This document shows, piece after piece, positions 17,647 to 25,288 of a DNA stretch of 64,000 nt. A model generated the notes under the pieces. That model had not been told where the DNA came from. It saw only the letters and a program-made list of their open reading frames with translations, and did no database searches. Each line of letters begins with the position of its first letter. Position 1 is the first letter of the stretch. The translations under genes and the position numbers were made by a program. The stretch comes from Gammaproteobacteria bacterium (GTDB lineage: Bacteria > Pseudomonadota > Gammaproteobacteria > Pseudomonadales > Cellvibrionaceae): the NCBI GenBank assembly GCA_021151835.1, contig JAGKWO010000005.1, forward strand, positions 62,001-126,000, given 5' to 3'.

Positions 17647-17692
17647 GTTTGGCGACATCGTGGCAGCTTCTTTAACTCAGGGAGCATTACAC
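17647..17692 (+). promoter_or_regulatory. Leader complementary to the C4-like RNA, with ribosome binding site
   Basis: GTTTGGCGAC (17647-17656) and GTGGCAGCT (17660-17668) can pair with TCGCCAAC and AGCTGCCAC of the RNA just upstream. The ribosome binding site GGGAG follows, about eight bases before the ATG at 17693. The layout matches that of C4 and its target: pairing next to the start would control translation of the downstream ORF. Confidence 0.6.
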
Positions 17693-17974
17693 ATGGAAAA
17701 CACCGATCAAAACCCGTTCAAACCCCTCTCCAGCAACTTCGGCACTGGTGAGGTTTTATTCTTAAATACCCTGGCATCTCGCTTCGATATTATCGACGCC
17801 GCTAATCTTCGCTTCACAGCAGCAAAAGATTTAATCGGCACTATCGCTTGCATGACCATTCAAGACTCGCCTGATAACTCTCACCCAGCTATATGCCAAG
17901 CGGCCCATCTGTTGCTCTCTGATGCATGGGATTTGTTTCAGGCGGTTGTTCATAAAAAGGATGATGGGAAATAA
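17693..17974 (+). CDS. Small protein downstream of the C4-like RNA, unknown function
   Basis: A 93-residue soluble protein (MENTDQNPFKPLSSNFGTG...), predicted mostly helical in the second half with conserved-looking hydrophobic spacing. It resembles the short proteins of about 90-100 residues found behind the same RNA element in Pseudomonas-type genomes, whose function is not known to me. The frame is open back to 17573, but that part reads through the structured RNA; ATG 17693 with GGGAG is the sensible start. A terminator hairpin follows at 18010. Confidence 0.65.
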   Translation: MENTDQNPFKPLSSNFGTGEVLFLNTLASRFDIIDAANLRFTAAKDLIGTIACMTIQDSPDNSHPAICQAAHLLLSDAWDLFQAVVHKKDDGK

Positions 17975-18009
17975 GCGTATTTGTGTTTTTGTAATTCCAT
18001 GATATTTGC

Positions 18010-18054
18010 GCCAATGCCTAAAACAGCTAATATCGGTTTTAGGTTTGGCTTTTT
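18010..18054 (+). terminator. Terminator after the C4-associated gene
   Basis: Imperfect stem GCCAATGCCTAAAAC (18010-18024) with GTTTTAGGTTTGGC (18036-18049), followed by TTTTT. It ends the short transcript of the C4-like module. Confidence 0.75.
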
Positions 18055-18138
18055 AAGCATTCGTAGCCCATGCCTCCCAAGTAAATATATACACGGCATT
18101 CGTGCGCTCGGCAGCCTGCATACAGTGTTATATAGAAT

Positions 18139-18474
18139 ATGAAGACTATGAAAATTAAAATCGTAATCTACACATGCGGAACCCTCGGTCTTGCTTTTAT
18201 TGTTTTTGGTGGAATGAACATTGGATACTCAGTCAAATCATGCACATTACTTGCATTGACCGGTGTCTTTTTGGGGTTGGTTGCCGCACCAGAAATATCG
18301 CCCAAAGATTTTAAGCACCCCACTGCATGGCAAATATTCTTCTGCATTGCAGGTTTTTTGGTCGCAGCATTTACATTATCTTCGCCACCAATGGGTTATA
18401 TTTTGGCAATATTATTAGGGATTGTTTTTGGTTACTTGGCTCCTGGCTGGGTTAAACATATTAACTTTCCATAA
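18139..18474 (+). CDS. Small integral membrane protein, 111 aa
   Basis: A hydrophobic 111-residue protein with four likely membrane segments: IVIYTCGTLGLAFIVFGGMN, CTLLALTGVFLGLVAA, IFFCIAGFLVAAFTL and YILAILLGIVFGYLA. There is no known domain. ATG codons at residues 1 and 4 are alternatives. The gene is bracketed by near-identical 12-base sequences (CTGCATACAGTG at 18116 and CTGCATACACTG at 18495), which suggests that it was inserted as a unit. Confidence 0.55.
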   Translation: MKTMKIKIVIYTCGTLGLAFIVFGGMNIGYSVKSCTLLALTGVFLGLVAAPEISPKDFKHPTAWQIFFCIAGFLVAAFTLSSPPMGYILAILLGIVFGYLAPGWVKHINFP

Positions 18475-18737
18475 TAAAATGTATCAGTAGCGCACTGCAT
18501 ACACTGAACAGCTTGCAGGGCTATACTTTGTAATTTTGTTGCGCAAAAGTAACCCTTAAAACCACGATTTGTAAACTGTTGTTGTACCATATGGAAATTT
18601 GAAAATTGTCCGATTTAATGAACGCTTATCTTAAATTTTGCTCCCCATATATATGTAAATTAATTTACGATATTGATAAGCGCGTTTTGATTATGGAGTG
18701 TGTAAACAACCCAGATGATTGAGTTCCATATACGAGA

Positions 18738-18920
18738 GTGACATTTAGATGTATCAAGTCATATTCAGAAGAAACAATCGATGATGAATATGATGATAGT
18801 TGCATGGATTGTGTTATTGGTATGAATTGGTTAAGAGAAAGATTATTCTGCATTCGTACAGACAAAAAAGAAATAATCATAGAAATTGAAAACCATCCAG
18901 TTACAAGTAAAATTGCATAA
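18738..18920 (+). CDS. Doubtful small hypothetical protein, possibly a frameshifted gene
   Basis: From a GTG at 18738 the frame encodes 60 acidic residues ending in ENHPVTSKIA. A better-looking start, ATG ATT GAG TTC CAT at 18715, lies in another frame and hits a stop after eight codons; a one-base indel near 18738 would join it to this frame. That would give a protein of about 68 residues. No ribosome binding site or family supports it. An antisense frame over the same region looks less protein-like. Confidence 0.3.
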   Translation: MTFRCIKSYSEETIDDEYDDSCMDCVIGMNWLRERLFCIRTDKKEIIIEIENHPVTSKIA

Positions 18921-19055
18921 GCCGTCTGTCGCACTAAAAGCAGAGTTAATTAATTTAGAAAAATAGTGAACACGAAGAAATCTACATATTCAGTGCATAA
19001 CAAATCAATCTGCGGATGCCTACAGCAACAAAAATCTCAGAGGTAGGTGTAAAGA

Positions 19056-19514
19056 ATGCTCAATTTTATAAATGCCGAAGCAAAACATACCGAGCTTCTT
19101 CGAGATATATTAATCGCATCGAAGGGCTATTGGGGTTATTCTCAAGAGCAACTTGAGATATGGAAATCCAACTTAAGGTTTGAAGAAAAGTATATTACTC
19201 GCAATACAGTTAAACTAATTTTGCAAGACGAAGAAATAATTGGATTTTTCGCCATAGTGAAAGGCGATAGTGATGAGCTTGATCACCTTTGGTTATTGCC
19301 AAAAGCCATTGGCAAAGGTTATGGCAATCTAGTATTTACGCAGATTCTTTCAGAATGTAATACATTAGAGATACCCAGCTTCTACGTCATCTCTGACCCT
19401 GATGCTGAAGGATTTTATTTAAAGAAAGGTGCGTTGAAAGTTGGAGAGGTTTATAGCGAACCCCAGAAAAGAATGTTACCCAAATTGAAATTTACGCTGG
19501 TAACACCTACCTAG
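19056..19514 (+). CDS. GNAT-family N-acetyltransferase
   Basis: A 152-residue acyltransferase of the GNAT superfamily. The acceptor-side start is INAEAKHTELLRDILIASKG, strand 4 is LDHLWLLPKAIGKGYGNLVF with the acetyl-CoA loop (GKGYGN, the Q/RxxGxG/A equivalent), and the C-terminal part SFYVISDPDAEGFYLKKGA matches the usual NP..FY...GF element. The substrate is unknown. GAGGTAGG lies upstream as ribosome binding site. It is framed by the inverted 10-mers AGGTAGGTGT (19041) and ACACCTACCT (19503) and sits among small accessory ORFs, where GNAT genes are common cassette cargo. Confidence 0.85.
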   Translation: MLNFINAEAKHTELLRDILIASKGYWGYSQEQLEIWKSNLRFEEKYITRNTVKLILQDEEIIGFFAIVKGDSDELDHLWLLPKAIGKGYGNLVFTQILSECNTLEIPSFYVISDPDAEGFYLKKGALKVGEVYSEPQKRMLPKLKFTLVTPT

Positions 19515-19580
19515 CAATCACAGCAGTCGATACCAAAAAGAACACGTAACTGCTGCAACCGTTATAAAAGAAGACGTAGA

Positions 19581-19898
19581 TTGTCACAACATCACAAGGT
19601 ATTTTCGTTGGGTGTCCTGATCGGATTTATTTCAATGCTCATGCTTTGGGTAGTTTTTTTTACCACTTTAAGCGGTGTTTTGAAATTTATCATCTTTGGG
19701 GTATTTGCAACTCTATACATTGCAATACAAATGTATGCCTTAGAGAGATTAAAAAAGTCACATTTAGAGCAGCGTTATAACTTGGCGGTGTTTCAACAGG
19801 AAATTCGGAACTATAAATGGTTTGGTATATTTTTCTTTGGTGCTGCTTCGCCTTACATATTGTCTTTGTTTGTTTATGTGGTTTTAAAAAAATTATAA
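19581..19898 (+). CDS. Small membrane protein, 105 aa, TTG start
   Basis: A predicted inner-membrane protein with three hydrophobic segments: two near the N-terminus (VLIGFISMLMLWVVFFTTL and FIIFGVFATLYIAIQMYAL) and one at the C-terminus (ASPYILSLFVYVVL). A basic, helical middle (ERLKKSHLEQRYN) lies between them. The first possible start is TTG at 19581. Function unknown. Direct copies of TGCTGCAACC lie at 19551 and 19904, just outside the ORF on both sides. Confidence 0.5.
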   Translation: MSQHHKVFSLGVLIGFISMLMLWVVFFTTLSGVLKFIIFGVFATLYIAIQMYALERLKKSHLEQRYNLAVFQQEIRNYKWFGIFFFGAASPYILSLFVYVVLKKL

Positions 19899-19978
19899 AA
19901 AGGTGCTGCAACCTGCTCACTTCAAGGTTTGAACAGCTTGTAAATTTCGATTAACACGATACAAAAGGAATGCCAATA

Positions 19979-20083
19979 ATGAGCAAGAACCAGGAAATAA
20001 AAATAAGGCTTGCAAAATCAGAAGATTTCGAACAATTCTGTAACACCAGAAACTCTGAAAACAAAGCACAACCCTCCCCTTGA
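19979..20083 (+). pseudogene. Truncated GNAT acetyltransferase (first 34 codons)
   Basis: ATG at 19979 opens MSKNQEIKIRLAKSEDFEQF, the usual beginning of a GNAT protein (strand 1 and helix 1), but the frame ends at a TGA after 34 codons and no later part of the domain follows. The sequence then changes to the leader of the Cys-pair genes. This is best read as the stub left when the 3' end was lost at a junction near 20085. Confidence 0.5.
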
Positions 20084-20154
20084 TGGTAACGTTGCGCGGT
20101 ACGTGAATATCTTTGATCGTAGCCAAATCTTTACCCACATGCTGCCATAAACAC

Positions 20155-20451
20155 ATGCTTACCCGTCCGGCCTGGAAAATTGCTTTATTGATTTTTGCCA
20201 TTATTTTTCAATTGGCAGAAACAGCTTATGCCAGTAACAGCCATGACTGTTGTAACGATGCTGCCCCCTGCTGCGTCATGATGACATCATCAAAGACCTG
20301 TTCTCCCTGTGTTTCACCCGGTATTACAGGCATTCAGGTAGTATCAGGCGAAAAAGATGTTAGAAACGCTGATTACTCTTTTTCCAGTTCTTATCGCTCA
20401 TTAAACTTCCATGCGATATGGCGCCCACCTATTGAAGAAAGTGATAACTAA
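20155..20451 (+). CDS. Secreted Cys-pair protein, possibly metal-related
   Basis: A 98-residue protein with a signal peptide (KIALLIFAIIFQLAETAYAS). The mature N-terminus carries two CC pairs and a CxxC (HDCCNDAAPCC, then KTCSPC), a plausible soft-metal binding site in the periplasm. The C-terminal RPPIEESDN tail recalls small proteins that accompany metal efflux systems, but no transporter is adjacent. The frame is open from 20113; ATG 20155 gives the clean signal peptide. The next gene, 31 bases downstream, encodes a second Cys-pair peptide, so the two form a pair. Confidence 0.6.
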   Translation: MLTRPAWKIALLIFAIIFQLAETAYASNSHDCCNDAAPCCVMMTSSKTCSPCVSPGITGIQVVSGEKDVRNADYSFSSSYRSLNFHAIWRPPIEESDN

Positions 20452-20482
20452 AAAAACATCCACTTTTTCAATGAGGTTATTT

Positions 20483-20614
20483 ATGAAAGCAAAATTGTTA
20501 AAAATCATTGCGGGTCTGACTGCAATGGCAACGCCGGGGGTGGTATTTGCCGCAGCCACCTGTTGTGCTATCGGCGCAGCATGTTGTACTGGCGGGATGC
20601 CCTGCTGCCCTTGA
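20483..20614 (+). CDS. 43-residue secreted peptide with three CC pairs
   Basis: A very small precursor: a Sec signal (KIIAGLTAMATPGVVFAA) followed by about 20 residues that are almost only Ala, Gly, Pro and six cysteines in three CC pairs (TCCAIGAACC, then MPCCP at the C-terminus). The mature peptide would bind thiophilic metal or form a disulfide-rich or modified peptide. GAGGTT lies before the ATG at 20483. It follows the 98-residue Cys-pair gene, and a strong terminator follows at 20640. I do not recognise the family. Confidence 0.6.
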   Translation: MKAKLLKIIAGLTAMATPGVVFAAATCCAIGAACCTGGMPCCP

Positions 20615-20639
20615 TTACGTCGGTAATTGAGTGATCGTG

Positions 20640-20666
20640 AATGCCCGGTGTAACTCACCGGGCATT
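20640..20666 (+). terminator. Terminator of the Cys-pair operon
   Basis: Perfect 11-bp stem AATGCCCGGTG (20640-20650) and CACCGGGCATT (20656-20666) around loop TAACT, followed by TTCA. It closes the two-gene transcript. Confidence 0.85.
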
Positions 20667-20697
20667 TTCAATATTGCTGATATGTTTGAGTGATTCA

Positions 20698-20728
20698 TTG
20701 CTACCGGATTTATTTCATCCGGTAGCAA
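20698..20728. terminator. Hairpin downstream of the GH3 gene
   Basis: Perfect 12-bp stem TTGCTACCGGAT (20698-20709) and ATCCGGTAGCAA (20717-20728) with a 7-base loop, 15 bases past the stop of the minus-strand GH3 gene. There is little T after it, so it may protect the 3' end as well as terminate. Confidence 0.65.
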
Positions 20729-20742
20729 CTTATCAAGTTGCC

Positions 20743-23328
20743 TTATGGGCAAACTGCATTTTTACCCGCACCCTTCACCAAACTCACTTTAGAGAAAGTG
20801 ATATCCAGCTTTCCATCCGTTAACAATGAGAAAGGTTGCAACACTTGGGTCCAGTATTCACTTGGCGGTTGGTTAACACCGAAATTTGCGCCGGAGTTGG
20901 GGAAGCAGCTCAGCGGTACTGTCACTGTCTGCCAGCTTTTGCCAACGAAGGATTTTAACTTCTCCGTTACGTTAATATCCGATGCACAGAAGGAACCACA
21001 CCCCAAACGCAAGAATGTTGTTTTGGTCGGCGCAGCATCGACCTTGATTTCAAAAACCAATGCAGTGTTTGCAGTAACGTAATTGGTGAAATCTTTGCGG
21101 TCACTCACGGAGAACGCAACTTGCCCAGCGCCCTGCCCGTTCCATTCAACACGGCGCGCGTCTTCCTGAACATTGCGGTCTACTGCCGAAATTTGCAATG
21201 AAGATGCTTTGGTACTTTTGCTGGTCATGGGGATGCGATCATTCTGGAATCCGATAATTTCCAGTTGCCATTCGCCAATTGGGCGACGATTAAATAAATC
21301 CAATTGATCGACAACTGATTCAGCTTTAATGCCTTCTTCAGATAGATTATCACCAAGAGTATCTTTATCGCTGTAACTCAAACCATAACCGTAGGCGAAC
21401 AATGGATCGTAATTCTTATCACCAACATTTAACGGTGATTGGGTTGGATGTTTAGGCCAGGAAAAACTCAGGCGGCCCTTCATATCGTAATTGATTTTGC
21501 CTTGCGGATTTCTAAAAATCACATCGGCAATACCCTGGCCTTCCGTACCTGGCAACCATGCGGCAACAAATGCATCGGACGCATTAATCTCGCGATTCAC
21601 CCACAATGGGCGACCGGAAATAAATAACGATACCACCGGAATATGTTGGCTGCGCAATTTTTTGAGCAACTCCCAATCGGCAGTGTTGCGCGGCTTGTAG
21701 GAAAGATCGCCAAGGTCACCTTGCATTTCAGCGTAAGGATCTTCACCAAATACAACGATTGCGACATCGGGTTTTTCTTTGTAGCTACCATCTACGCTCA
21801 GGATTGTTTTGCCACCAGCGGCACTGACAATTTTATTGATACCGGCATAGATAGATGTTGCCCCGGGGAAATCCGCATTGGTATTACCTGTGCCTTGCCA
21901 GGAAACTGACCAGCCACCGGATTGCTTACCAATATTGTCTGCACCATCGCCCGCGACCAATACTTTTTGATTGCGCTTCAACGGTAATAAGTTGTTTTTG
22001 TTTTTCAATAATACTAACGATTCGCGCACTGCCTGACGGGCAATTTCGCGATGCTCGGGAGCGCCCAGTACTTCTTTTTTACCAGCCAGCTCACGCGTTG
22101 ATGGCGCGCCCTTTTCAAATAATCCGGCGCGGATTTTTACGCGCAAAATTCGGCGTACTGCATCGTTTAAACGATCAGCGGTAATCTCGCCCGATTTTGC
22201 TTGCGCCAATAAATTTTTGTAGAGCTCTTTCCACTGTGGGTCCGGCACCATATAGATATCCAGGCCAGCCATTAGCGATTGCGGGCAATTAACAACAGTA
22301 CAACCGGGAATAAACATATGGCCATTCCAGTCGCCTACGACGAGGCCATCAAAACCCATGCGGTTTTTTAATACATCGGTCAGCAAATATTTGTGGCCAT
22401 GCATGGGCATACCCTGGTAGGAACTGAAAGACGCCATCACTACCTGTACGCCGGATTCAATCGCGCTGAAATAGCCCGCGCCATGGATATCGCGCAAGTG
22501 TTGCTCATCACCTTGCGTTGCTCCACGATCAACACCGTTCAAGGTTCCGCCATCGCCGATGTAATGTTTGGTGGTGGCAATCACTTGCTGATTATTAAAC
22601 AGTGCTTTGCCCGGTTCGCCTTGCAAACCTTTGATCATTTCACGTGCAAACGCGTTAACGATGCGCGGATCTTCCGACCAGGATTCATAAGTGCGGCCCC
22701 AGCGATCATCGCGCGCGACTGCAACGGTTGGGGAAAAATCCCAATCCAGGCCGGTAACAGAAAGTTCACGCGCTGTCGCCCAGCCGATTTTTTTCAGCAG
22801 CTCGGGATTATTGGTTGCCCCCAAACCAATGTTGTGGGGAAACAGGGTTGCACCAATCACATTGTTCATGCCATGTACCGCGTCGGTTCCCCACATGATA
22901 GGAATACCGGTGCGACCATTGGATTTATCCACGGAGGCGTTGTAGAAACTATCCGCCATTTTTATCCAGTCTTGCAAGGGTGCATATTTGTTGCGGTAAG
23001 GCGTACCACCACCACCGTTCAGCACCGAACCAATGTGGTACTGCTTGATTTCTTCCGGAGTCACTTCGTTAATCTCCGGCTGGATAACCTGGCCGATTTT
23101 TTCTTCCAGTGTCATGCGGGTTAATAATTCATCAATACGTTTTTCAATAACCGGATCTTTAGTGATCGCACTTTTTAATACCGGCCATTGTTCAGGTGAA
23201 TGTTGTGGCGCCGTTTGTGCCGGCCCATTAACCACTTTACTTTTTGTTTCCTGGTTGGATGTGCAAGCGGTTAATACCGAGCACAGAATCGCGCCTGATA
23301 CGAGCAAATAGAGCGATGTTCTTTTCAT
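20743..23328 (-). CDS. GH3 beta-glucosidase / exo-beta-glucanase, lipoprotein
   Basis: An 861-residue family 3 glycoside hydrolase, predicted to be anchored in the envelope through the lipobox LTAC (cysteine 22). The catalytic (alpha/beta)8 domain runs from about residue 60, with the nucleophile D333 in GFDGLVVGDWNGH. It is followed by the GH3 C-terminal sandwich and an extra C-terminal domain of about 180 residues (RPIGEWQLEIIGFQ to the end), the arrangement of marine and Cellvibrio ExoP-type exo-glucosidases. It should release glucose from cello- or laminari-oligosaccharides in the periplasm. A DUF1080 protein gene lies upstream on the same strand, 576 bases away. Confidence 0.93.
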   Translation of the reverse strand: MKRTSLYLLVSGAILCSVLTACTSNQETKSKVVNGPAQTAPQHSPEQWPVLKSAITKDPVIEKRIDELLTRMTLEEKIGQVIQPEINEVTPEEIKQYHIGSVLNGGGGTPYRNKYAPLQDWIKMADSFYNASVDKSNGRTGIPIMWGTDAVHGMNNVIGATLFPHNIGLGATNNPELLKKIGWATARELSVTGLDWDFSPTVAVARDDRWGRTYESWSEDPRIVNAFAREMIKGLQGEPGKALFNNQQVIATTKHYIGDGGTLNGVDRGATQGDEQHLRDIHGAGYFSAIESGVQVVMASFSSYQGMPMHGHKYLLTDVLKNRMGFDGLVVGDWNGHMFIPGCTVVNCPQSLMAGLDIYMVPDPQWKELYKNLLAQAKSGEITADRLNDAVRRILRVKIRAGLFEKGAPSTRELAGKKEVLGAPEHREIARQAVRESLVLLKNKNNLLPLKRNQKVLVAGDGADNIGKQSGGWSVSWQGTGNTNADFPGATSIYAGINKIVSAAGGKTILSVDGSYKEKPDVAIVVFGEDPYAEMQGDLGDLSYKPRNTADWELLKKLRSQHIPVVSLFISGRPLWVNREINASDAFVAAWLPGTEGQGIADVIFRNPQGKINYDMKGRLSFSWPKHPTQSPLNVGDKNYDPLFAYGYGLSYSDKDTLGDNLSEEGIKAESVVDQLDLFNRRPIGEWQLEIIGFQNDRIPMTSKSTKASSLQISAVDRNVQEDARRVEWNGQGAGQVAFSVSDRKDFTNYVTANTALVFEIKVDAAPTKTTFLRLGCGSFCASDINVTEKLKSFVGKSWQTVTVPLSCFPNSGANFGVNQPPSEYWTQVLQPFSLLTDGKLDITFSKVSLVKGAGKNAVCP

Positions 23329-23904
23329 GGTGTTGTCTCGCGTTGCGCAGTACGCGCATTGTGATTATGAAGTTTGAGCAAGGAGCAATAGCCTTATGGC
23401 GAGTATCAGCATATGAAATAACAAATAAAATTTCGCTCCAGTTTTAGCGTTGCGCTTAGTGGTGCGAGTACAAGTTTGTGCAGGTGCGAAAAGTGGAACG
23501 GTTTGATGGGGCAAAACTGTGGAATGTTCAAATAATTCCAGCATTACAACGGTGTTGAAGCATTATTGTAAATAAACGAAAAGATGGATTTGGAAAATAA
23601 CGTGTAGAAATGGCTTCCCAGTTTCGGGGGCGCATCAACAAAAGTGGTAGTTCGGAATTGGATGTTTTATGGAGGGAGTCGAACGATTAGCATTGCTTGA
23701 TTGTGAGATGTTGGGGGCGCTCTTCAGCCAGCGCGGCCCGCGTCAACATTCATAATATATATTTTATTTTCGGTTATTGCGGATGTATGGCCATGTTGGG
23801 GTTCGCAAGCTCACCACCAACCTACAGAGCAGTTTGCAGGTTGTGGCGGGTTGCGCAGGCTGAGGAACGAACCCCAACAGTTGCCAGATCAGCTTGCAGA
23901 TCAA
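23329..23904. other. Gene-free region between the DUF1080 and GH3 genes
   Basis: No convincing ORF. It must hold the promoter of the GH3 gene on the minus strand, and it contains an 86-base imperfect palindrome near the DUF1080 stop (listed separately). Short frames here lack coding character. Confidence 0.6.
23794..23879. repeat. 86-base imperfect palindrome (MITE/REP-like)
   Basis: Outer arms TGTTGGGGTTCG (23794-23805) and CGAACCCCAACA (23868-23879) are perfect 12-bp inverted repeats. The interior contains CCAACCTACA and TGCAGGTTG, which continue the fold with bulges. The word usage (TTGGGGTTCG and CCAACCTACA) is like that of dispersed palindromes in proteobacterial intergenic regions. Its position, 26 bases past the DUF1080 stop, fits a 3' insertion. 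Confidence 0.65.
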
Positions 23905-24747
23905 TTAAAACTTACAGGCTTGTGGATTATTTTTCACAAAATAGCGTTTATAGTTTTTCGCTTTTTTATCCATACAACCTTCCAGGTTCAGGATGCGGAC
24001 TTTGCGGAAATCCGTCGGTGCAGTTTCCGCTTGCAGGGCGATGTAACCACTTTCCATTGGTTTGCCATCATCCCATTGCAAATCGTTGTACTCGAATACC
24101 TTCTTGCCGTTGATGATGTGCTGGGCCAATTTGCTGCCGTGAACTACCAATTCAGCAGTCACCCATTGGTCGCCGTGAAAGGTATCGCTGGTGGAGTTCA
24201 TGCAATGGTCTTTGCGTAATTCCCCGTTAATGACGACTTGCGATCCGGGTGTACACAAATTGCCCGTGCTGCGCGCATCCTTGCCGTTGCCGCCCAATAA
24301 TTGATATTCCATGCAGCCGGGAAAATCTTGCTCAATGGTCATGGTTTTCGGGTCCTGGGTATGGAACATGATGCCGTTATTGCGGTATGCCCAGGCCGGG
24401 CCATCTTTTACCTGGTCACCGATAAAACGGTATTCCACCTGGATTTTGTAATGGGAAAATGGACCGGCATTGGAAAAGATATGGCCAAATTGACCGCCAA
24501 AGGTGTCGTACTTGTCATAGCGGATTTGCATGATCCCGTCTTTCACCCGGAACGTATCCAGCGCGTTTTCACCCAATGGATAACCGCGAACCTTTGGGGT
24601 CCAGTTGCTTAAATCCTTCCCGTTAAACAACTCCACCCACTCTTCCACGTCAGCACTGGCGGGCTTTTCAGCGGCGTAAAGACTGGTGGCCGCCAGGCAG
24701 GCCAAAACGCCGTAAGCCAAATGGAGGACAAGCTGTTTTTTTATCAT
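23905..24747 (-). CDS. Secreted DUF1080 protein (3-keto-disaccharide hydrolase-like)
   Basis: A 280-residue periplasmic protein with a signal peptide ending LYAAEKP. The DUF1080 fold, a concanavalin-like jelly roll, starts at EEWVELFNGKDLSNW and includes the typical NNGIMFHTQ, MEYQLLGG, NGELRK and GYIALQAE segments. Members of this family hydrolyse 3-keto-glucosides or bind glycans. A cysteine-containing C-terminal tail (LEGCMDKKAKNYKRYFVKNN) follows the domain. The neighbouring GH3 gene on the same strand points to a role in oligosaccharide breakdown; the exact substrate is unknown. Confidence 0.85.
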   Translation of the reverse strand: MIKKQLVLHLAYGVLACLAATSLYAAEKPASADVEEWVELFNGKDLSNWTPKVRGYPLGENALDTFRVKDGIMQIRYDKYDTFGGQFGHIFSNAGPFSHYKIQVEYRFIGDQVKDGPAWAYRNNGIMFHTQDPKTMTIEQDFPGCMEYQLLGGNGKDARSTGNLCTPGSQVVINGELRKDHCMNSTSDTFHGDQWVTAELVVHGSKLAQHIINGKKVFEYNDLQWDDGKPMESGYIALQAETAPTDFRKVRILNLEGCMDKKAKNYKRYFVKNNPQACKF

Positions 24748-25049
24748 GGTTGGGATTCCTGTAGGTTATTAGCATTTTCAGCAAGCCTAGCTTAATTATC
24801 AGATAAATGGCAGGGCAGTTTACAAAACCAAACCTTATTACTGGAAAGCGCCGGCCACAGCGCTAATGCCTGGAAAAAAACAACAGCAACAGCTTTCATT
24901 TTTGATGAAATTGACTAGGTTTTATACACAACGGATATTTTCAGGACGATGGCCGAGAGAGCGGCGCAATAAGACGGAGCGTTCAAAGGAAGAGCTTTAA
25001 TTTATCAAATTCTCCCTTTTAACCACGGACAGATCGAGAGGTAATCCCT
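24748..25049. other. Gene-free divergent region
   Basis: It lies between the divergent DUF1080 gene and a 59-codon ORF. It must carry both promoters; none could be assigned with confidence. GAGAGGTAA before 25050 is the ribosome binding site of the small ORF. Confidence 0.5.
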
Positions 25050-25229
25050 ATGGGAACAGAACTGAGTGATATAGAACGAATTCGAACGGCGCGTATTTTG
25101 TGTATCCAGCATCGTTTTGAGGAAGCAATTGAAATCGCACGTAGAGTGGAAGATTTAAAAACCCGGGAAACCTTGCTATTTATTTGCCGATCATTCCAGA
25201 CATCACAATTCAAAATCAGTGCCGCTTAA
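25050..25229 (+). CDS. 59-residue hypothetical protein
   Basis: A short, probably all-helical soluble protein (MGTELSDIERIRTARILCIQ, then HRFEEAIEIARRVEDLKTRE). The heptad-like spacing resembles one TPR-type helix pair. A good ribosome binding site (GAGAGG, seven bases before ATG) and a palindromic terminator after the stop support it as a real gene although it is short. It is convergent with the SIR2-like gene. The family is not recognised. Confidence 0.6.
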   Translation: MGTELSDIERIRTARILCIQHRFEEAIEIARRVEDLKTRETLLFICRSFQTSQFKISAA

Positions 25230-25236
25230 TACTATT

Positions 25237-25262
25237 GGTTACGTAACGATTGTTACGTAACC
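25237..25262. terminator. Palindromic terminator GGTTACGTAAC
   Basis: Perfect 11-bp stem GGTTACGTAAC (25237-25247), loop GATT, GTTACGTAACC (25252-25262), then CTTT. It lies between convergent genes and can serve both. Because each arm contains the palindrome GTTACGTAAC, it could also be a protein-binding site. Confidence 0.6.
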
Positions 25263-25288
25263 CTTTCCAGCTTTCAGCTTATTTAAAA

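Noticed and set aside
17457..17675. 72-codon ORF reading through the C4-like RNA, resembling proteins annotated as Icd-like
   Set aside because: The sequence is explained by RNA base pairing on the same strand; the translated wording is a by-product of the conserved RNA.
18665..18934. 89-codon minus-strand ORF opposite the small ORF at 18738
   Set aside because: No good start site, no domain, and poor agreement with any membrane protein pattern beyond one hydrophobic stretch.
18990..19030. GCATAACAAATCAATCTGCGG, which looks like the start of an attC site
   Set aside because: The matching second arm is not present in the next several hundred bases, so only the resemblance is noted.
22393..23124. 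243-codon plus-strand ORF inside the GH3 gene
   Set aside because: It lies antisense to a well-supported catalytic domain; its composition is that of a shadow frame.
23697..24219. Two overlapping plus-strand ORFs near the DUF1080 stop
   Set aside because: They run through the palindromic element and antisense to the DUF1080 gene; there is no start signal.
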